From Flavobacterium plurextorum (GTDB lineage: Bacteria; Bacteroidota; Bacteroidia; Flavobacteriales; Flavobacteriaceae): DNA of 64,000 bases. Each line of letters begins with the position of its first letter. The stretch's first letter is position 1. The stretch is taken from the NCBI RefSeq assembly GCF_002217395.1, contig NZ_MUHD01000014.1, forward strand, positions 341,643-405,642. Reading direction: 5' to 3'. Made by a program: the position numbers and the translations under genes. Below are positions 18,365 to 27,575 of the stretch, in pieces. The notes under the pieces were generated by a model. It was given only the letters and a program-made list of their open reading frames with translations. It did not search any database and was not told the origin of the DNA.

Positions 18365-18751
18365 TTAACGTTTAGAGAATTGGAATCTCTTACGAGCTTT
18401 CTTCTGACCGAATTTCTTACGTTCAACCATTCTTGGATCTCTTGTTAATAAACCTTCTGGTTTCAAGATAGCTCTGTTTTCGATGTTCACTTCACACATT
18501 ACACGTGCTAATGCCATTCTTACAGCTTCTGCTTGACCAGTTGAACCACCTCCGTAAACGTTTACTTTTACATCAAAGTTACTTGCATTTTCTGTCATAG
18601 ATAATGGTTGTAAAACTTTGTATTGTAAAGTTGCAGTTGGAAAGTAAGTTGCGAATTCTTTTTTGTTTACAGTGATTTTACCTGTTCCTTCAGAAACATA
18701 TACACGTGCAACAGCGGTTTTTCTTCTACCGATTTTGTGAATAACTCCCAT
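18365..18751 (-). CDS. rpsI: 30S ribosomal protein S9
   Basis: A 128-residue S9, with IGRRKTAVARVYVSEGTGKI at the N-terminus, VYGGGSTGQAEAVRMALAR in the middle, LTRDPRMVERKKFGQKKARK and the basic C-terminal FQFSKR tail that reaches the P site. Its ATG shares one base with the rplM stop (TAATG), so the two are translationally coupled. Confidence 0.98.
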   Translation of the reverse strand: MGVIHKIGRRKTAVARVYVSEGTGKITVNKKEFATYFPTATLQYKVLQPLSMTENASNFDVKVNVYGGGSTGQAEAVRMALARVMCEVNIENRAILKPEGLLTRDPRMVERKKFGQKKARKRFQFSKR

Positions 18752-19206
18752 TACTTAAGATCGTTTAGGTTAACAGTTCTAGGTTTTTGAGCTCCGTGAG
18801 TATGCTCAGCACCTACAACAACATTTAGATTTCTAAAAAGTTCAGCTCCTAATTTGTTTTTAGGTAACATTCCTTTTACAGCTTTTTCTACTAATAATGC
18901 AGGGTTTTTAGATTGCAATACTTTAGCAGTTAAAGTTCTTTGTCCTCCTGGGTAACCTGTATGACGCATGTAAATTTTGTCATTCATTTTTGTACCTGTA
19001 AGGTTAATTTTTTCTGAGTTGATAACAATTACGTTATCTCCACAGTCAACGTGCGGTGTGTAACTTGGCTTGTACTTACCTCTTAAGATCATCGCAACCT
19101 TTGAAGCAAGACGTCCTAAGTTGTGACCTTCTGCATCAACAACAATCCACTCTTTAGTTACAGTGGCTTTGCTAGCTGAAATTGTCTTGTAGCTTAATGC
19201 GTCCAT
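18751..19206 (-). CDS. rplM: 50S ribosomal protein L13
   Basis: A 151-residue L13, an early 23S rRNA assembly protein. Diagnostic segments are WIVVDAEGHNLGRLASKVA, ILRGKYKPSYTPHVDCGDNV, MRHTGYPGGQR and AVKGMLPKNKLG. It is the first gene of the rplM-rpsI unit and is preceded by a promoter and a short leader with a hairpin. Confidence 0.98.
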   Translation of the reverse strand: MDALSYKTISASKATVTKEWIVVDAEGHNLGRLASKVAMILRGKYKPSYTPHVDCGDNVIVINSEKINLTGTKMNDKIYMRHTGYPGGQRTLTAKVLQSKNPALLVEKAVKGMLPKNKLGAELFRNLNVVVGAEHTHGAQKPRTVNLNDLK

Positions 19207-19229
19207 AATATTATTTTAATTAAACATTC

Positions 19230-19249
19230 CATCCCCAATAAAGGGGATG
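19230..19249 (-). promoter_or_regulatory. Leader hairpin at the 5' end of the rplM transcript
   Basis: On the minus strand CATCCCC-TTTATT-GGGGATG forms a perfect 7-bp hairpin starting immediately after the -7 box and ending about 23 bases before the rplM ATG. Its place at the extreme 5' end of a ribosomal protein mRNA suggests feedback control. I recall L13 leader candidates being proposed for Bacteroidota; whether this matches them would need a covariance model. Confidence 0.6.
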
Positions 19250-19281
19250 CAAAAGTACAATTAATTATTTTAAAACCAAAT
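19250..19281 (-). promoter_or_regulatory. Promoter of rplM-rpsI
   Basis: On the minus strand ATTTGG (19276-19281) and TACTTTTG (19250-19257) match the Bacteroidota -33/-7 elements with a gap of about 18 bases. Confidence 0.7.
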
Positions 19282-19340
19282 ACCTTAAAAGAATATTTTA
19301 TATCCTGAAAATCAGGCTCTCAGTTTTTATTTTTAAAACT

Positions 19341-19377
19341 AAAAAAAAACCAGCTTCACAATAAGGCGAAGCTGGTT
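19341..19377 (-). terminator. Terminator of the ferritin-like gene pair
   Basis: On the minus strand AACCAGCTTCGCC and the matching GAAGCTGGTT form a strong stem followed by nine T residues, 24 bases past the stop of the second ferritin-like gene. Confidence 0.88.
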
Positions 19378-19400
19378 CAATCTGTAGAGTATTTTTGTTA

Positions 19401-20213
19401 TTAAACAATAAAGATATTGGCAATATTTACAACTTGTTGAGTCGTTAATGGTTCATCGTAAGCCTCTGATCCTGCGGAAGCTCCAAAGGCTGCCGCAGTA
19501 TTGAATCCTGCCTGAGTGGTAACTCCTTCACCATCATAAACTGCTTGAGTTGCCGGCGGCATTCCTGTGCCTCGATCAGCATTCGAAATCCAGCCTTTTA
19601 AGCTGCGGAGTCTTCTCACTTCAGATGCATGTCGTGCTTCAACAGAATGTATTTGCAGTGCTGCGGTTAATAAATCGGGTGTAGTTATTAAGTTTGCAGC
19701 TTGTCCTTTGTATGCTCTTACGCCGGTATCTTCAAAAGCTTGTGCTAAGGCAAGAAAGGTTGGGTAATCATGAAAAGGGTCAAATGTACCGCCCACCGTA
19801 AAGTCAAAAGTAGGTTTAGCAACGAAGTTAGCACTTCCTGGACCGCCTAATCCTGCGATTAAAAATTTAACGTGACTTGACTCGTGAGCTGCTATTTGTT
19901 GAAAGACCTTTAAATCTCGTCCGCCATTTTCTAAAGCCGGAATGACACCAGAATCCAGCGCCATGGCATAAAATTCGTTTTCTAGATATTCTAGTGTTAA
20001 CGCAAATTGTAAAGCCCCGATTGGGGTGGCGGGTGTTGGGGTGATATCTTTTGCTATTGCTTTATTTGCCAATGCTGATAATCCAAAAGGAATTGATGCC
20101 AGCGCCAGATTTTTACTGATATTTCCAAATTGTGAAAAACTGTCTCTTCGTGAACCCGTACTATTCATTATACTGTCATCAGTAAAGGTTTCTATAAATT
20201 TTAAAATATTCAT
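19401..20213 (-). CDS. Ferritin-like domain protein, Tat-type N-terminus
   Basis: A 270-residue protein with a four-helix ferritin-like domain (Ferritin_2 type). Candidate metal ligands are in LEYLENEFYAMAL, AAHESSHVKFLIA, QAFEDTGVRAYKG and SVEARHASEVRRL. The N-terminus has SRRDSFSQFG followed by a hydrophobic stretch, resembling a Tat signal, so export to the envelope is likely. It is a distant paralogue of the gene 27 bases upstream, and the two probably form one transcript. Catalytic role unknown; related proteins are annotated only by fold. Confidence 0.8.
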   Translation of the reverse strand: MNILKFIETFTDDSIMNSTGSRRDSFSQFGNISKNLALASIPFGLSALANKAIAKDITPTPATPIGALQFALTLEYLENEFYAMALDSGVIPALENGGRDLKVFQQIAAHESSHVKFLIAGLGGPGSANFVAKPTFDFTVGGTFDPFHDYPTFLALAQAFEDTGVRAYKGQAANLITTPDLLTAALQIHSVEARHASEVRRLRSLKGWISNADRGTGMPPATQAVYDGEGVTTQAGFNTAAAFGASAGSEAYDEPLTTQQVVNIANIFIV

Positions 20214-20239
20214 AATTTCTAAGTTTTAGCTCGTTAAGA

Positions 20240-20986
20240 TTAAGGTAAATATTTGGCAGTAAATTTTGTAGTAATAAATCCGCCCGCAATTGGTAAGATT
20301 TTAGAAGGATCTTTCGCGACATCTAATCCGTTTGAAACGCTTACAACATCGTCGCCCGCAAAATCTTTAGAGTTTGGATTGATCAAACTTCTTATTGCAG
20401 AAGCGTGTCTGGCTTCAACGGAAACAATTTTTCCTGCCAGTAATAAATAATCAGCGCTTTTAATTAGTCGTCCCGCGCCATTGTAAGCGGCAACGCCTGT
20501 GTCTTCTAGCGCTTTTGCGGTAGCTAAAACTTCGTTACGGCTGTTAAAATTTAAAGAGCCATAGTTGAATGCTAAGGAAGGAAGTAATTGAGAGCTAGGA
20601 TCTGGAAGTGCTCCAGTCAAGGCAGCTTTAAAAAAATCTCTGTGAATTACTTCGTGATGGTATAAGTCTGTTAAGACTTGACGCTCAATATCATTAAATA
20701 CGGTGTTGAAATTTGTAGAATTTACAACTTTAGTATAAAAATCAGCTTCTAATTGTTCTAAGGCGTAAGCATAAGTAAGTACGCCAAAATCTCCGGAACC
20801 TAAATCAAAAACTCCATTTTTTATTCCAGGTAAGGAGTTGTCCTCCATATTATTATCGTTGTCATTGTCGCTGCAACCAGCTAAAACCAAACCTGCGCTA
20901 ACTAATGTCAGTCCGCTGAGCTTAAGAAAGCTCCTTCTATTATTCAGTGAAGGATCAACTTCATGAATTTTAACTTCGTTTTTCAT
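20240..20986 (-). CDS. Ferritin-like domain lipoprotein, Tat signal
   Basis: A 248-residue exported ferritin-like protein. NNRRSFLKLSGLTLVSAGLV is a Tat signal, and it ends in a lipobox-like VLAGC, so a Tat-exported lipoprotein is predicted. The four-helix core has AYALEQLEADFYTKV, YHHEVIHRDFFKAAL, ALEDTGVAAYNG and SVEARHASAIRSL with the expected Glu/His ligands. First gene of the pair with the 270-residue paralogue. Divergent from the LacI regulator, 194 bases apart, so it could share regulation with it. Confidence 0.83.
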   Translation of the reverse strand: MKNEVKIHEVDPSLNNRRSFLKLSGLTLVSAGLVLAGCSDNDNDNNMEDNSLPGIKNGVFDLGSGDFGVLTYAYALEQLEADFYTKVVNSTNFNTVFNDIERQVLTDLYHHEVIHRDFFKAALTGALPDPSSQLLPSLAFNYGSLNFNSRNEVLATAKALEDTGVAAYNGAGRLIKSADYLLLAGKIVSVEARHASAIRSLINPNSKDFAGDDVVSVSNGLDVAKDPSKILPIAGGFITTKFTAKYLP

Positions 20987-21123
20987 AATCTAGGTTTTTA
21001 TTAAGGTTATTAACATGCTATTAAGTTATTAACGAAATTTTAGCACTAGTGGTTTTAAATAATCAATGTTTTTGAATATTATTTCGAAAAGACCTTATGA
21101 TTTCAAATAGTAGTAGTAGTTTT

Positions 21124-21155
21124 TTGTTTTATTTTAGGTAATTCTACTATATTTG
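21124..21155 (+). promoter_or_regulatory. Promoter of the LacI-family gene
   Basis: TTG at 21124-21126 and TATATTTG at 21148-21155 fit the Bacteroidota consensus with a 21-base gap; the ATG is 25 bases downstream. Confidence 0.65.
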
Positions 21156-21180
21156 TATTAATTACATAAAATATTAATAG

Positions 21181-22206
21181 ATGAAAGCTAAAGCAACTCT
21201 AAAACAAATTGCGAAAGAACTTGGTGTTTCTGTGTCTACGGTGTCTAAGGCGCTAAATGATAGTCCGGAAATTAGTGAGCAGACGAAGGTGAAGATTAAG
21301 GAGTATGCCAAACTCAAAAATTATAAGCCAAATGTTATTGGTCTGAATTTGAAGAATCGTAAGACTAAAACGATTGGTGTAATTATACCTAATATATTGA
21401 ACTCTTTCTTCGCAAAAGTTTTTAGCGGAATTGAAAAAGTGGCGGATAAAAAAGGATATAACGTAATTACTTGTATTTCTAATGAATCTTTAGAGAAAGA
21501 AGTTCATACACTTGAAATGTTAAGCAACGGAACAATTGATGGTTTTATTCTTTCTGTTTCTGAAGAAGCGCAAAAGCTTCAAGATTACAATCACTTTTCG
21601 GCTATTATAAATGACGGAACTCCAATTGTAATGTTTGATCGTATTGCTGATGAAGTAGAATGTGATAAAGTTGTGGTAGATGATTTTGATTCTGCCTTAA
21701 ACTCGACTCAGCATTTAATTAATTTAGGATGTAAAAACATTGCTTTAATCTCTTCTGTAGATAATTTAAGTGTTGGTAAATTAAGAGCAGATGGATATTT
21801 AAAAGCTTTAAAAGACAATAATATTCCAGTAAACGAAAAAATTATTCTTCGTACCGATTCAGAAGAAGATATGAAAGCTAAAATTGATGCGATTTTTGAG
21901 AATAAAATTGATGCTATTTTTGCTTTAGATGAAAATGATTCAGTTGCGGCTTTGAGAGTAAGTTTGAAAAAAGGATATAAAGTTCCTGAAGATATTTCGA
22001 TTATCGGTTTTGCTGACGGAATTTTGGCTTCAAGACGTTTGTCTCCAAGTTTAACAACAGTAAGTCAGCACGGAATCGAAATTGGAGAAGTTGCTGCAAA
22101 AAGATTAATTCAAAGATTGGAAGAGCCGGAAGGTGAAACTTCAGATTATGAAACTATTGTTATCAAAACAAAATTGAAAGAAAGAGAATCCACTAGAAAA
22201 GCATAA
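21181..22206 (+). CDS. LacI-family transcriptional regulator
   Basis: A 341-residue repressor-type regulator. The N-terminal helix-turn-helix is TLKQIAKELGVSVSTVSKAL with hinge region KLKNYKPNVIGLNLK. The periplasmic-binding-protein-like effector domain shows KTIGVIIPNILNSFFAKVFS, PIVMFDRIADEVECDKVVVD, IDAIFALDEND and ISIIGFADG. Such proteins usually sense sugars, but no sugar-use genes are adjacent. The nearest candidate target is the divergent ferritin-like pair. Confidence 0.93.
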   Translation: MKAKATLKQIAKELGVSVSTVSKALNDSPEISEQTKVKIKEYAKLKNYKPNVIGLNLKNRKTKTIGVIIPNILNSFFAKVFSGIEKVADKKGYNVITCISNESLEKEVHTLEMLSNGTIDGFILSVSEEAQKLQDYNHFSAIINDGTPIVMFDRIADEVECDKVVVDDFDSALNSTQHLINLGCKNIALISSVDNLSVGKLRADGYLKALKDNNIPVNEKIILRTDSEEDMKAKIDAIFENKIDAIFALDENDSVAALRVSLKKGYKVPEDISIIGFADGILASRRLSPSLTTVSQHGIEIGEVAAKRLIQRLEEPEGETSDYETIVIKTKLKERESTRKA

Positions 22207-22208
22207 AC

Positions 22209-22240
22209 AAAAAAAACCGTCTTTAAGACGGTTTTTTTTT
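22209..22240. terminator. Bidirectional terminator after the LacI gene
   Basis: AAAAAACCGTC and GACGGTTTTTT form a stem around TTTAA with A and T runs on both sides, between two convergent genes. The last base of the opposing gene overlaps the T run. Confidence 0.88.
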
Positions 22241-23354
22241 ATAAGGAATATGGGAATTTAGGATTTTTATACTTTTTTAATTTTTCGAAAGGAATTAAAA
22301 AAGATTCTTCACAAGATCTTGCTGCTCTGTAAAAGATTGGCGTGAATTCTATACCTTTTTCAGTGTAACTCCAAGATGGAAAATCCCAATATTCTTCATT
22401 AGTATAATCGCAAGGATCATCATCGTCATTTTTTGGTTTTTCGAAATGAAACTCTGAGTTAAGTACGGCTAGTAATTTAGGAGCGAAATAAGTGCTTCTG
22501 TATTTTGAATAGTTATCAAAATTACTTTGTTCTTCGGTGGTAACACTCTTATCAAATGCAATGATGTCATCTATTTCGTAGTCTTTTCCATTGTTTAGAT
22601 CAATCAAATAACCGCTTCCTCCAAAATCAGGATGCGCACCGCCACAGTAATACGATGAGAACATTTCAAAGCCTAATAAGTTTGTATTGAGAAAATTTAT
22701 GGTCGTTCTTCCTTCAATTCCTTTTCCTTCGCTATACTCAAAACTTGAGGAGCAGTTAAGTTGTGCTAATGTAGTTTGAATGTGGATATTTTCTAAAATT
22801 GGATTTATAACAGCTTTGTTTTTCTCTGAAAAATTACTTCCTAATCTAAAGAAATCCGAATCACAATGTTTTTCAGAATACCAGATAAATTCTTTGTTGT
22901 TGTAAATTGTGGTTTTTTGTTTTTTGAATTCCAGGAATTTACATTTTACAAGATTTAATTTTTCATCGGCATAATATCGGTCAAGTTTGAATTTGTAATT
23001 TGAAAAATCGATAGGTTGTAATTGAACCGGAAATTGTTTTCCGGCAGTATTGTACCATGATCCTTCAAAACGATTATTGGTTGATTTTTTTAAATAGAAT
23101 TTTTCAGTAATTACATTATTTGGTTTAAAAAAGAAGGTATAAGTATCATTTTTCAAAGCAGCTTCAAGCGGAATATCTTTTAGTGAATTTTGATAAAAAT
23201 AAACAGCATTTAAACTTGTTTCTTTACCATCTTTATAAACCTCAATTTTCATGAAAATTTTACTTTTTGCAATGCTTCCTTCCAGATAATAGGTGTCCTG
23301 ACAAAATACAATTGTGGAATAAAGCAGACAGAGAATAAAAACTATTTTTTTCAT
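22239..23354 (-). CDS. Secreted protein with DUF3298-like C-terminal region
   Basis: A 371-residue protein I do not firmly recognise. It has a signal peptide (MKKIVFILCLLYSTIVFCQ). Residues about 20-120 are beta-rich with YYLEGSIAKSKIFMKIEVY. The C-terminal half has FSSYYCGGAHPDFGGSGYLI followed by DLNNGKDYEIDDII, which resembles the GGAHP motif of DUF3298/RsiV-like domains. Exported, function unknown. Six bases separate it from the upstream gene, so they are probably cotranscribed. Confidence 0.6.
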   Translation of the reverse strand: MKKIVFILCLLYSTIVFCQDTYYLEGSIAKSKIFMKIEVYKDGKETSLNAVYFYQNSLKDIPLEAALKNDTYTFFFKPNNVITEKFYLKKSTNNRFEGSWYNTAGKQFPVQLQPIDFSNYKFKLDRYYADEKLNLVKCKFLEFKKQKTTIYNNKEFIWYSEKHCDSDFFRLGSNFSEKNKAVINPILENIHIQTTLAQLNCSSSFEYSEGKGIEGRTTINFLNTNLLGFEMFSSYYCGGAHPDFGGSGYLIDLNNGKDYEIDDIIAFDKSVTTEEQSNFDNYSKYRSTYFAPKLLAVLNSEFHFEKPKNDDDDPCDYTNEEYWDFPSWSYTEKGIEFTPIFYRAARSCEESFLIPFEKLKKYKNPKFPYSL

Positions 23355-23360
23355 ACGATA

Positions 23361-24488
23361 TTATTTTGTTTTTCTGATAATGTACAAGTTTTTGCTTTTG
23401 TCCTCAGAAATTAAAGTAAACTTCAAATTAGGATTAGAATAATAACTGTATTTTTTATTCACATCGTTTTCCATTTCTGTCCAGTTGTCTTTTGTAGTGC
23501 TATATATTGAATTTTCCTTGTTGCTATAATCATCCAAGAAAATATCTTCTTTTTTAAATTTTAGCGTATCTTTTTCAAAAGGTATATTGACATAGGCAAT
23601 TCCATCCCAGTAATAATAAGTATAAGGACTATTGGACTGGGTTTGTCCTGCCATATTTGAAATATATTCTAATTTTTGATAATATCTAACCTTTATTTTG
23701 TCGTTTGGTATAGTGTGAAATACATTTTCATCATTGATATTTTTATGCTGTTCCGAGCTTAAATCTCGAGCATTATTATATATATCTTCACTTGCACCAT
23801 AAACTACATACCAATGGTTATTTGCGTAATAAATTATAGATTCTCTTTTTTTATATGGTATTGAATCATCTCTCCAAGCATAAAAGGATTCAAGGTAAAT
23901 ACAATTTGGCACAATGGTATCGTAATAATATTTCGATAATTTTTCAGCAGACCAGCTTAAATCTTTATTTACAGGAATAAAAGCTTTTTTTGTTTTGTCC
24001 CCATTTGCAGGCCAAGTTTGGTAATAAAGCAAGGCTTTGTTTACTATTTGCTTGTTAAGTAAAACAATCTCGCCAAATTCAGATTGATCAGATGAGGAAG
24101 TTTTAAAGTTTATTGTATCTAAAACTTTCCCAAAAGAATCCATTTTAAATAAGGTGTTGCTGTAATTATCACCAGTATTTCCTCCCCCGTGATCATAAGG
24201 TTCAGATTTGGTAATTACCTTAACCATGATTTTATCATTAGCAATCTCAAGTATCTGAAAAGTATAACAATACTCAGCTCCTTTTTGAAATAATGATACA
24301 TCATGATTGCCAAATTTTTTAACTTCAGATAAGTTTTTATAAGCCGCAAATTCACTTGGCAGTTTTTTGCGGGGAAAAAGATTTATAACAAAAGTATCCA
24401 AGCCTAAAGCCAGGCTAACATTGATTTGATAGATTATAAATAAGACAGCTATTGTAACTAGAGAATACATTATTGTTTTCTGTTTCAT
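23361..24488 (-). CDS. Membrane-anchored protein of unknown function
   Basis: A 375-residue protein not recognised. One hydrophobic segment near the N-terminus (about residues 8-29) suggests a membrane anchor or uncleaved signal, and the rest is a hydrophilic extracytoplasmic domain rich in Lys, Asn, Tyr and Ser. No catalytic motif is evident. It lies between polA (10 bases upstream) and the DUF3298-like gene (6 bases downstream), all on the minus strand. Confidence 0.6.
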   Translation of the reverse strand: MKQKTIMYSLVTIAVLFIIYQINVSLALGLDTFVINLFPRKKLPSEFAAYKNLSEVKKFGNHDVSLFQKGAEYCYTFQILEIANDKIMVKVITKSEPYDHGGGNTGDNYSNTLFKMDSFGKVLDTINFKTSSSDQSEFGEIVLLNKQIVNKALLYYQTWPANGDKTKKAFIPVNKDLSWSAEKLSKYYYDTIVPNCIYLESFYAWRDDSIPYKKRESIIYYANNHWYVVYGASEDIYNNARDLSSEQHKNINDENVFHTIPNDKIKVRYYQKLEYISNMAGQTQSNSPYTYYYWDGIAYVNIPFEKDTLKFKKEDIFLDDYSNKENSIYSTTKDNWTEMENDVNKKYSYYSNPNLKFTLISEDKSKNLYIIRKTK

Positions 24489-24498
24489 AGCTGTTTTT

Positions 24499-27339
24499 TT
24501 AATGAGCCTCTAACCAGTCTTTACCCAAGCCAAGTTCAACTTCTAAAGGAACAGAAAGTTTAAATGCATTTTCCATTTCATGTTTAATCATGGGTTGGAT
24601 TTTTTCTAATTCGTCGTTGTGCACATCAAACACAAGCTCATCATGTACTTGAAGCAACATTTTAGATTTCCAGTTTTCGTTTTGTAATTTTTTATGAATG
24701 TTAATCATTGCAATTTTAATTACGTCGGCAGCGCTTCCTTGAATTGGCGCGTTTACGGCATTTCGTTCTGCTGCACTTCTTACAACTGCATTTGCCGAGT
24801 TAATGTCTTTTAGATAACGGCGGCGACCTAAAATGGTTTGTACATAACCCTTTTCTCTGGCAGAATCAATCTGTTCTTGAATATATGATTTTAATCTTGG
24901 ATAAGTTTTATAATAAGCATCGATCAAAGCGGCGCTTTCGCTTCTTGATAATGAAGTTTGATTGCTTAATCCGAAGGCAGAAACACCATATATAATTCCG
25001 AAGTTTACAGTTTTAGCATGGCTTCTTTGCTCGCGGGAAACTTCTTCCAATGCTACATCAAAAACTTTTGCAGCGGTTGCTTTATGAATATCTTCTCCGT
25101 TTTGAAATGCTTTAATCATGTTTTCTTCTCCACTTAAAGCGGCAATAATTCTCAATTCGATTTGCGAGTAATCGGCAGAGATTAAAGTATGATTTTCATC
25201 GCGTGCTACAAAGGCTTTACGAATCTGACGTCCTCTTTCTGTTCGAATTGGAATGTTTTGCAAGTTTGGGTTGTTAGAACTCAAACGTCCTGTTGCAGCA
25301 ACAGTCTGCATGTAATCAGTATGGACACGTAAAGTTTTTTTGTCAACTTGTTCTGGTAAAGCTAAGATGTAAGTACTTTGCAATTTTACCATTTGACGCC
25401 AATCTAAAATTTGTTTTACAATTGGGTTGTCATTTGCTAAATAAGTTAATACTTCTTCGCCGGTTGCATATTGACCAGTTTTGGTTTTCTTTTGCTTTGC
25501 GCCGCCAATTTTAAGTTTATCAAATAAGATATCTCCTAATTGTTTTGGAGAGGCAAGATTAAATTTTTCTCCGGCCGTTTCGTATATTTTTTGTTCTAAA
25601 GATTTGATTTCAACATCCATTTCTTTAGACATCGCATTTAAAAAATCAACATCTAAGCGAATTCCTTCGGTTTCCATTGCAGCCAAAACGCTTACTAATG
25701 GAATTTCGATTTCATCGAATAATTTTTTAGTTTCGGTTTTGTCTAATTCTACGGTGAAGATTTCTTTTAATTGCAAAGTGATATCAGCGTCCTCGGCAGC
25801 ATATTCTTTAATGTCTTCAAGAGGAACATCGCGCATCGAAAGCTGATTTTTTCCTTTTTTACCTATTAAGGTTTCAATTGATTTTGGAGAATATTTTAAG
25901 TAGGTTTCTGCCAAGATATCCATATTATGGCGCATATCCGGATTAATCAAATAATGCGCAATCATGGTATCAAAAAGTTTTCCTTTTACGGTAACGCCAT
26001 AATTCGAAAGAATCTTTAAATCGTATTTAAGGTTTTGTCCAATTTTTTCGATGTTTTCATTTTCAAAAAACGGAACAAATTTGTCTACTAATATTTTTGC
26101 TTCTTCTTGATTTTCGGGAAACGGAACATAAAATGCTTTTCCTTTTTCGTAAGAGAAAGACATTCCCACAAGTTCTGCATGCAAAGCATCGATTCCTGTA
26201 GTTTCGGTATCAAAACAAACCGAAGTTTGGTTTTGTAAATTCTGTAAAAGCAGTTTTACTCCTAAATCTCCTTGAATAGTTTGATAGGAGTGAGGTGTGT
26301 TTTCTAATGTGCTGTAAAAAGAGGTTCTTGTAGTTTCGGTATCTTCATCTGCGGTAGCACTTCCAAATAAGTCAAACTGTTCTTCGTTTTTTGGCTGTGG
26401 TTTTTTGTATAATTTGGCATCTGGAGCAGCTGCAGGAGCAGTTTGTGTTCCATCAGTTTTAAACAAGTTATCAAATTGTTCCGCCATTCTTCTAAACTCT
26501 AATTCTTGAAAAATCGCATCTGTTTTTTCAATATCAGGGCGCGTTAACTCATAATCATTCTCATCAAAAGTTACGGGACAGTCTAGTAAAATTGTTGCCA
26601 GTTTTTTAGATAATAAACCTTTTTCTTTATTGGCTTCAATATTCTCCTTCATTTTTCCTTTCAGCTTATCGGTATTAGCCAAAAGATTTTCCATTGTTCC
26701 AAACTCTTTCAATAGTTTTTTTGCTGTAACTTCACCAACGCCGGGAAGACCAGGAATGTTATCGGCAGCATCGCCCATCATACCAAGAAAATCTATTACT
26801 TGTTCAGGACGTTCGATTTCAAATTTTTCTAATACTTCAGGAACACCCCAAATTTCAATTCCATTACCCATACGAGCAGGTTTGTACATGAAAATGTTTT
26901 CAGAAACCAATTGAGCAAAATCCTTATCAGGAGTTACCATAAAAACTTTGTAATTCTCTTTTTCGGCTTGTTTAGCAATTGTTCCAATTAAATCATCGGC
27001 TTCAAAACCGGCAACTTCGATAATCGGAATGTGCATTGCTTTTAGTAATTCACATATATAAGGTACAGCTATTTTAATAGCTTCAGGGGTAACGTCTCGA
27101 TTTGCTTTGTATTCTGGGAATAACTCATTACGCAATTGGCTTCCGCCTTTGTCAAATGCTACGGCCAAATGGTCTGGTTTTTCTCTTTTAATAACATCTA
27201 AAAGTGAGTTCATAAAACCCATAATTGCAGATGTATCCATTCCTTTTGAGTTAATTCTAGGGTTTTTTATAAAGGCATAATAACCACGAAAAATTAATGC
27301 GTAAGCATCTAGAAGAAAAAGGCGTTTTTGAGTTGACAT
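24499..27339 (-). CDS. polA: DNA polymerase I
   Basis: A 946-residue PolA with three domains. The N-terminal 5'-3' exonuclease has LFLLDAYALIFRGYYAF and GFEADDLIGTIAKQA. The 3'-5' exonuclease seems active: CFDTETTGID, IGQNLKYDLKIL and YAAEDADITLQLK keep the acidic residues. The polymerase domain has motif A LISADYSQIELRI, motif B RSHAKTVNFGIIYGVSAFGL and motif C LLQVHDELVFDV. Length is normal for a full enzyme. Confidence 0.98.
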   Translation of the reverse strand: MSTQKRLFLLDAYALIFRGYYAFIKNPRINSKGMDTSAIMGFMNSLLDVIKREKPDHLAVAFDKGGSQLRNELFPEYKANRDVTPEAIKIAVPYICELLKAMHIPIIEVAGFEADDLIGTIAKQAEKENYKVFMVTPDKDFAQLVSENIFMYKPARMGNGIEIWGVPEVLEKFEIERPEQVIDFLGMMGDAADNIPGLPGVGEVTAKKLLKEFGTMENLLANTDKLKGKMKENIEANKEKGLLSKKLATILLDCPVTFDENDYELTRPDIEKTDAIFQELEFRRMAEQFDNLFKTDGTQTAPAAAPDAKLYKKPQPKNEEQFDLFGSATADEDTETTRTSFYSTLENTPHSYQTIQGDLGVKLLLQNLQNQTSVCFDTETTGIDALHAELVGMSFSYEKGKAFYVPFPENQEEAKILVDKFVPFFENENIEKIGQNLKYDLKILSNYGVTVKGKLFDTMIAHYLINPDMRHNMDILAETYLKYSPKSIETLIGKKGKNQLSMRDVPLEDIKEYAAEDADITLQLKEIFTVELDKTETKKLFDEIEIPLVSVLAAMETEGIRLDVDFLNAMSKEMDVEIKSLEQKIYETAGEKFNLASPKQLGDILFDKLKIGGAKQKKTKTGQYATGEEVLTYLANDNPIVKQILDWRQMVKLQSTYILALPEQVDKKTLRVHTDYMQTVAATGRLSSNNPNLQNIPIRTERGRQIRKAFVARDENHTLISADYSQIELRIIAALSGEENMIKAFQNGEDIHKATAAKVFDVALEEVSREQRSHAKTVNFGIIYGVSAFGLSNQTSLSRSESAALIDAYYKTYPRLKSYIQEQIDSAREKGYVQTILGRRRYLKDINSANAVVRSAAERNAVNAPIQGSAADVIKIAMINIHKKLQNENWKSKMLLQVHDELVFDVHNDELEKIQPMIKHEMENAFKLSVPLEVELGLGKDWLEAH

Positions 27340-27412
27340 ATAAAAAATATTAGTCTGTAAAAATAAACAATTGAGGTCTCAAAAATTAAACTAACAAGAT
27401 TTTTTTTCCACT

Positions 27413-27523
27413 ATATAAGTTATATAAGCTCAATTTAACATCATGCATACTATACATGCTTCTGCAGTGTGTCTAAATTTTTTTTGATCTAGAATATCTA
27501 TAATTAGCTTATATAACTTATAT
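27413..27523. repeat. Perfect 18-bp inverted repeat, ATATAAG type
   Basis: ATATAAGTTATATAAGCT at 27413-27430 is exactly complementary to 27506-27523, with a 75-base spacer. It lies in the 314-base divergent gap between polA and the first small basic protein gene. The rest of that gap holds the operator/promoter at 27576-27611. Similar strings are frequent in flavobacterial intergenic DNA, so this may be a dispersed element rather than a regulator site. Confidence 0.65.
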
Positions 27524-27575
27524 GGTAAGAAAAGCAAAAGTTAATGTGAAGTTAAAATTTTTTTATTCGGAGATT

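Noticed and set aside
22239..24488. Toxin-immunity or defence pair
   Set aside because: The two adjacent secreted unknown proteins show no nuclease, pore or immunity motif; context does not support a defence role.
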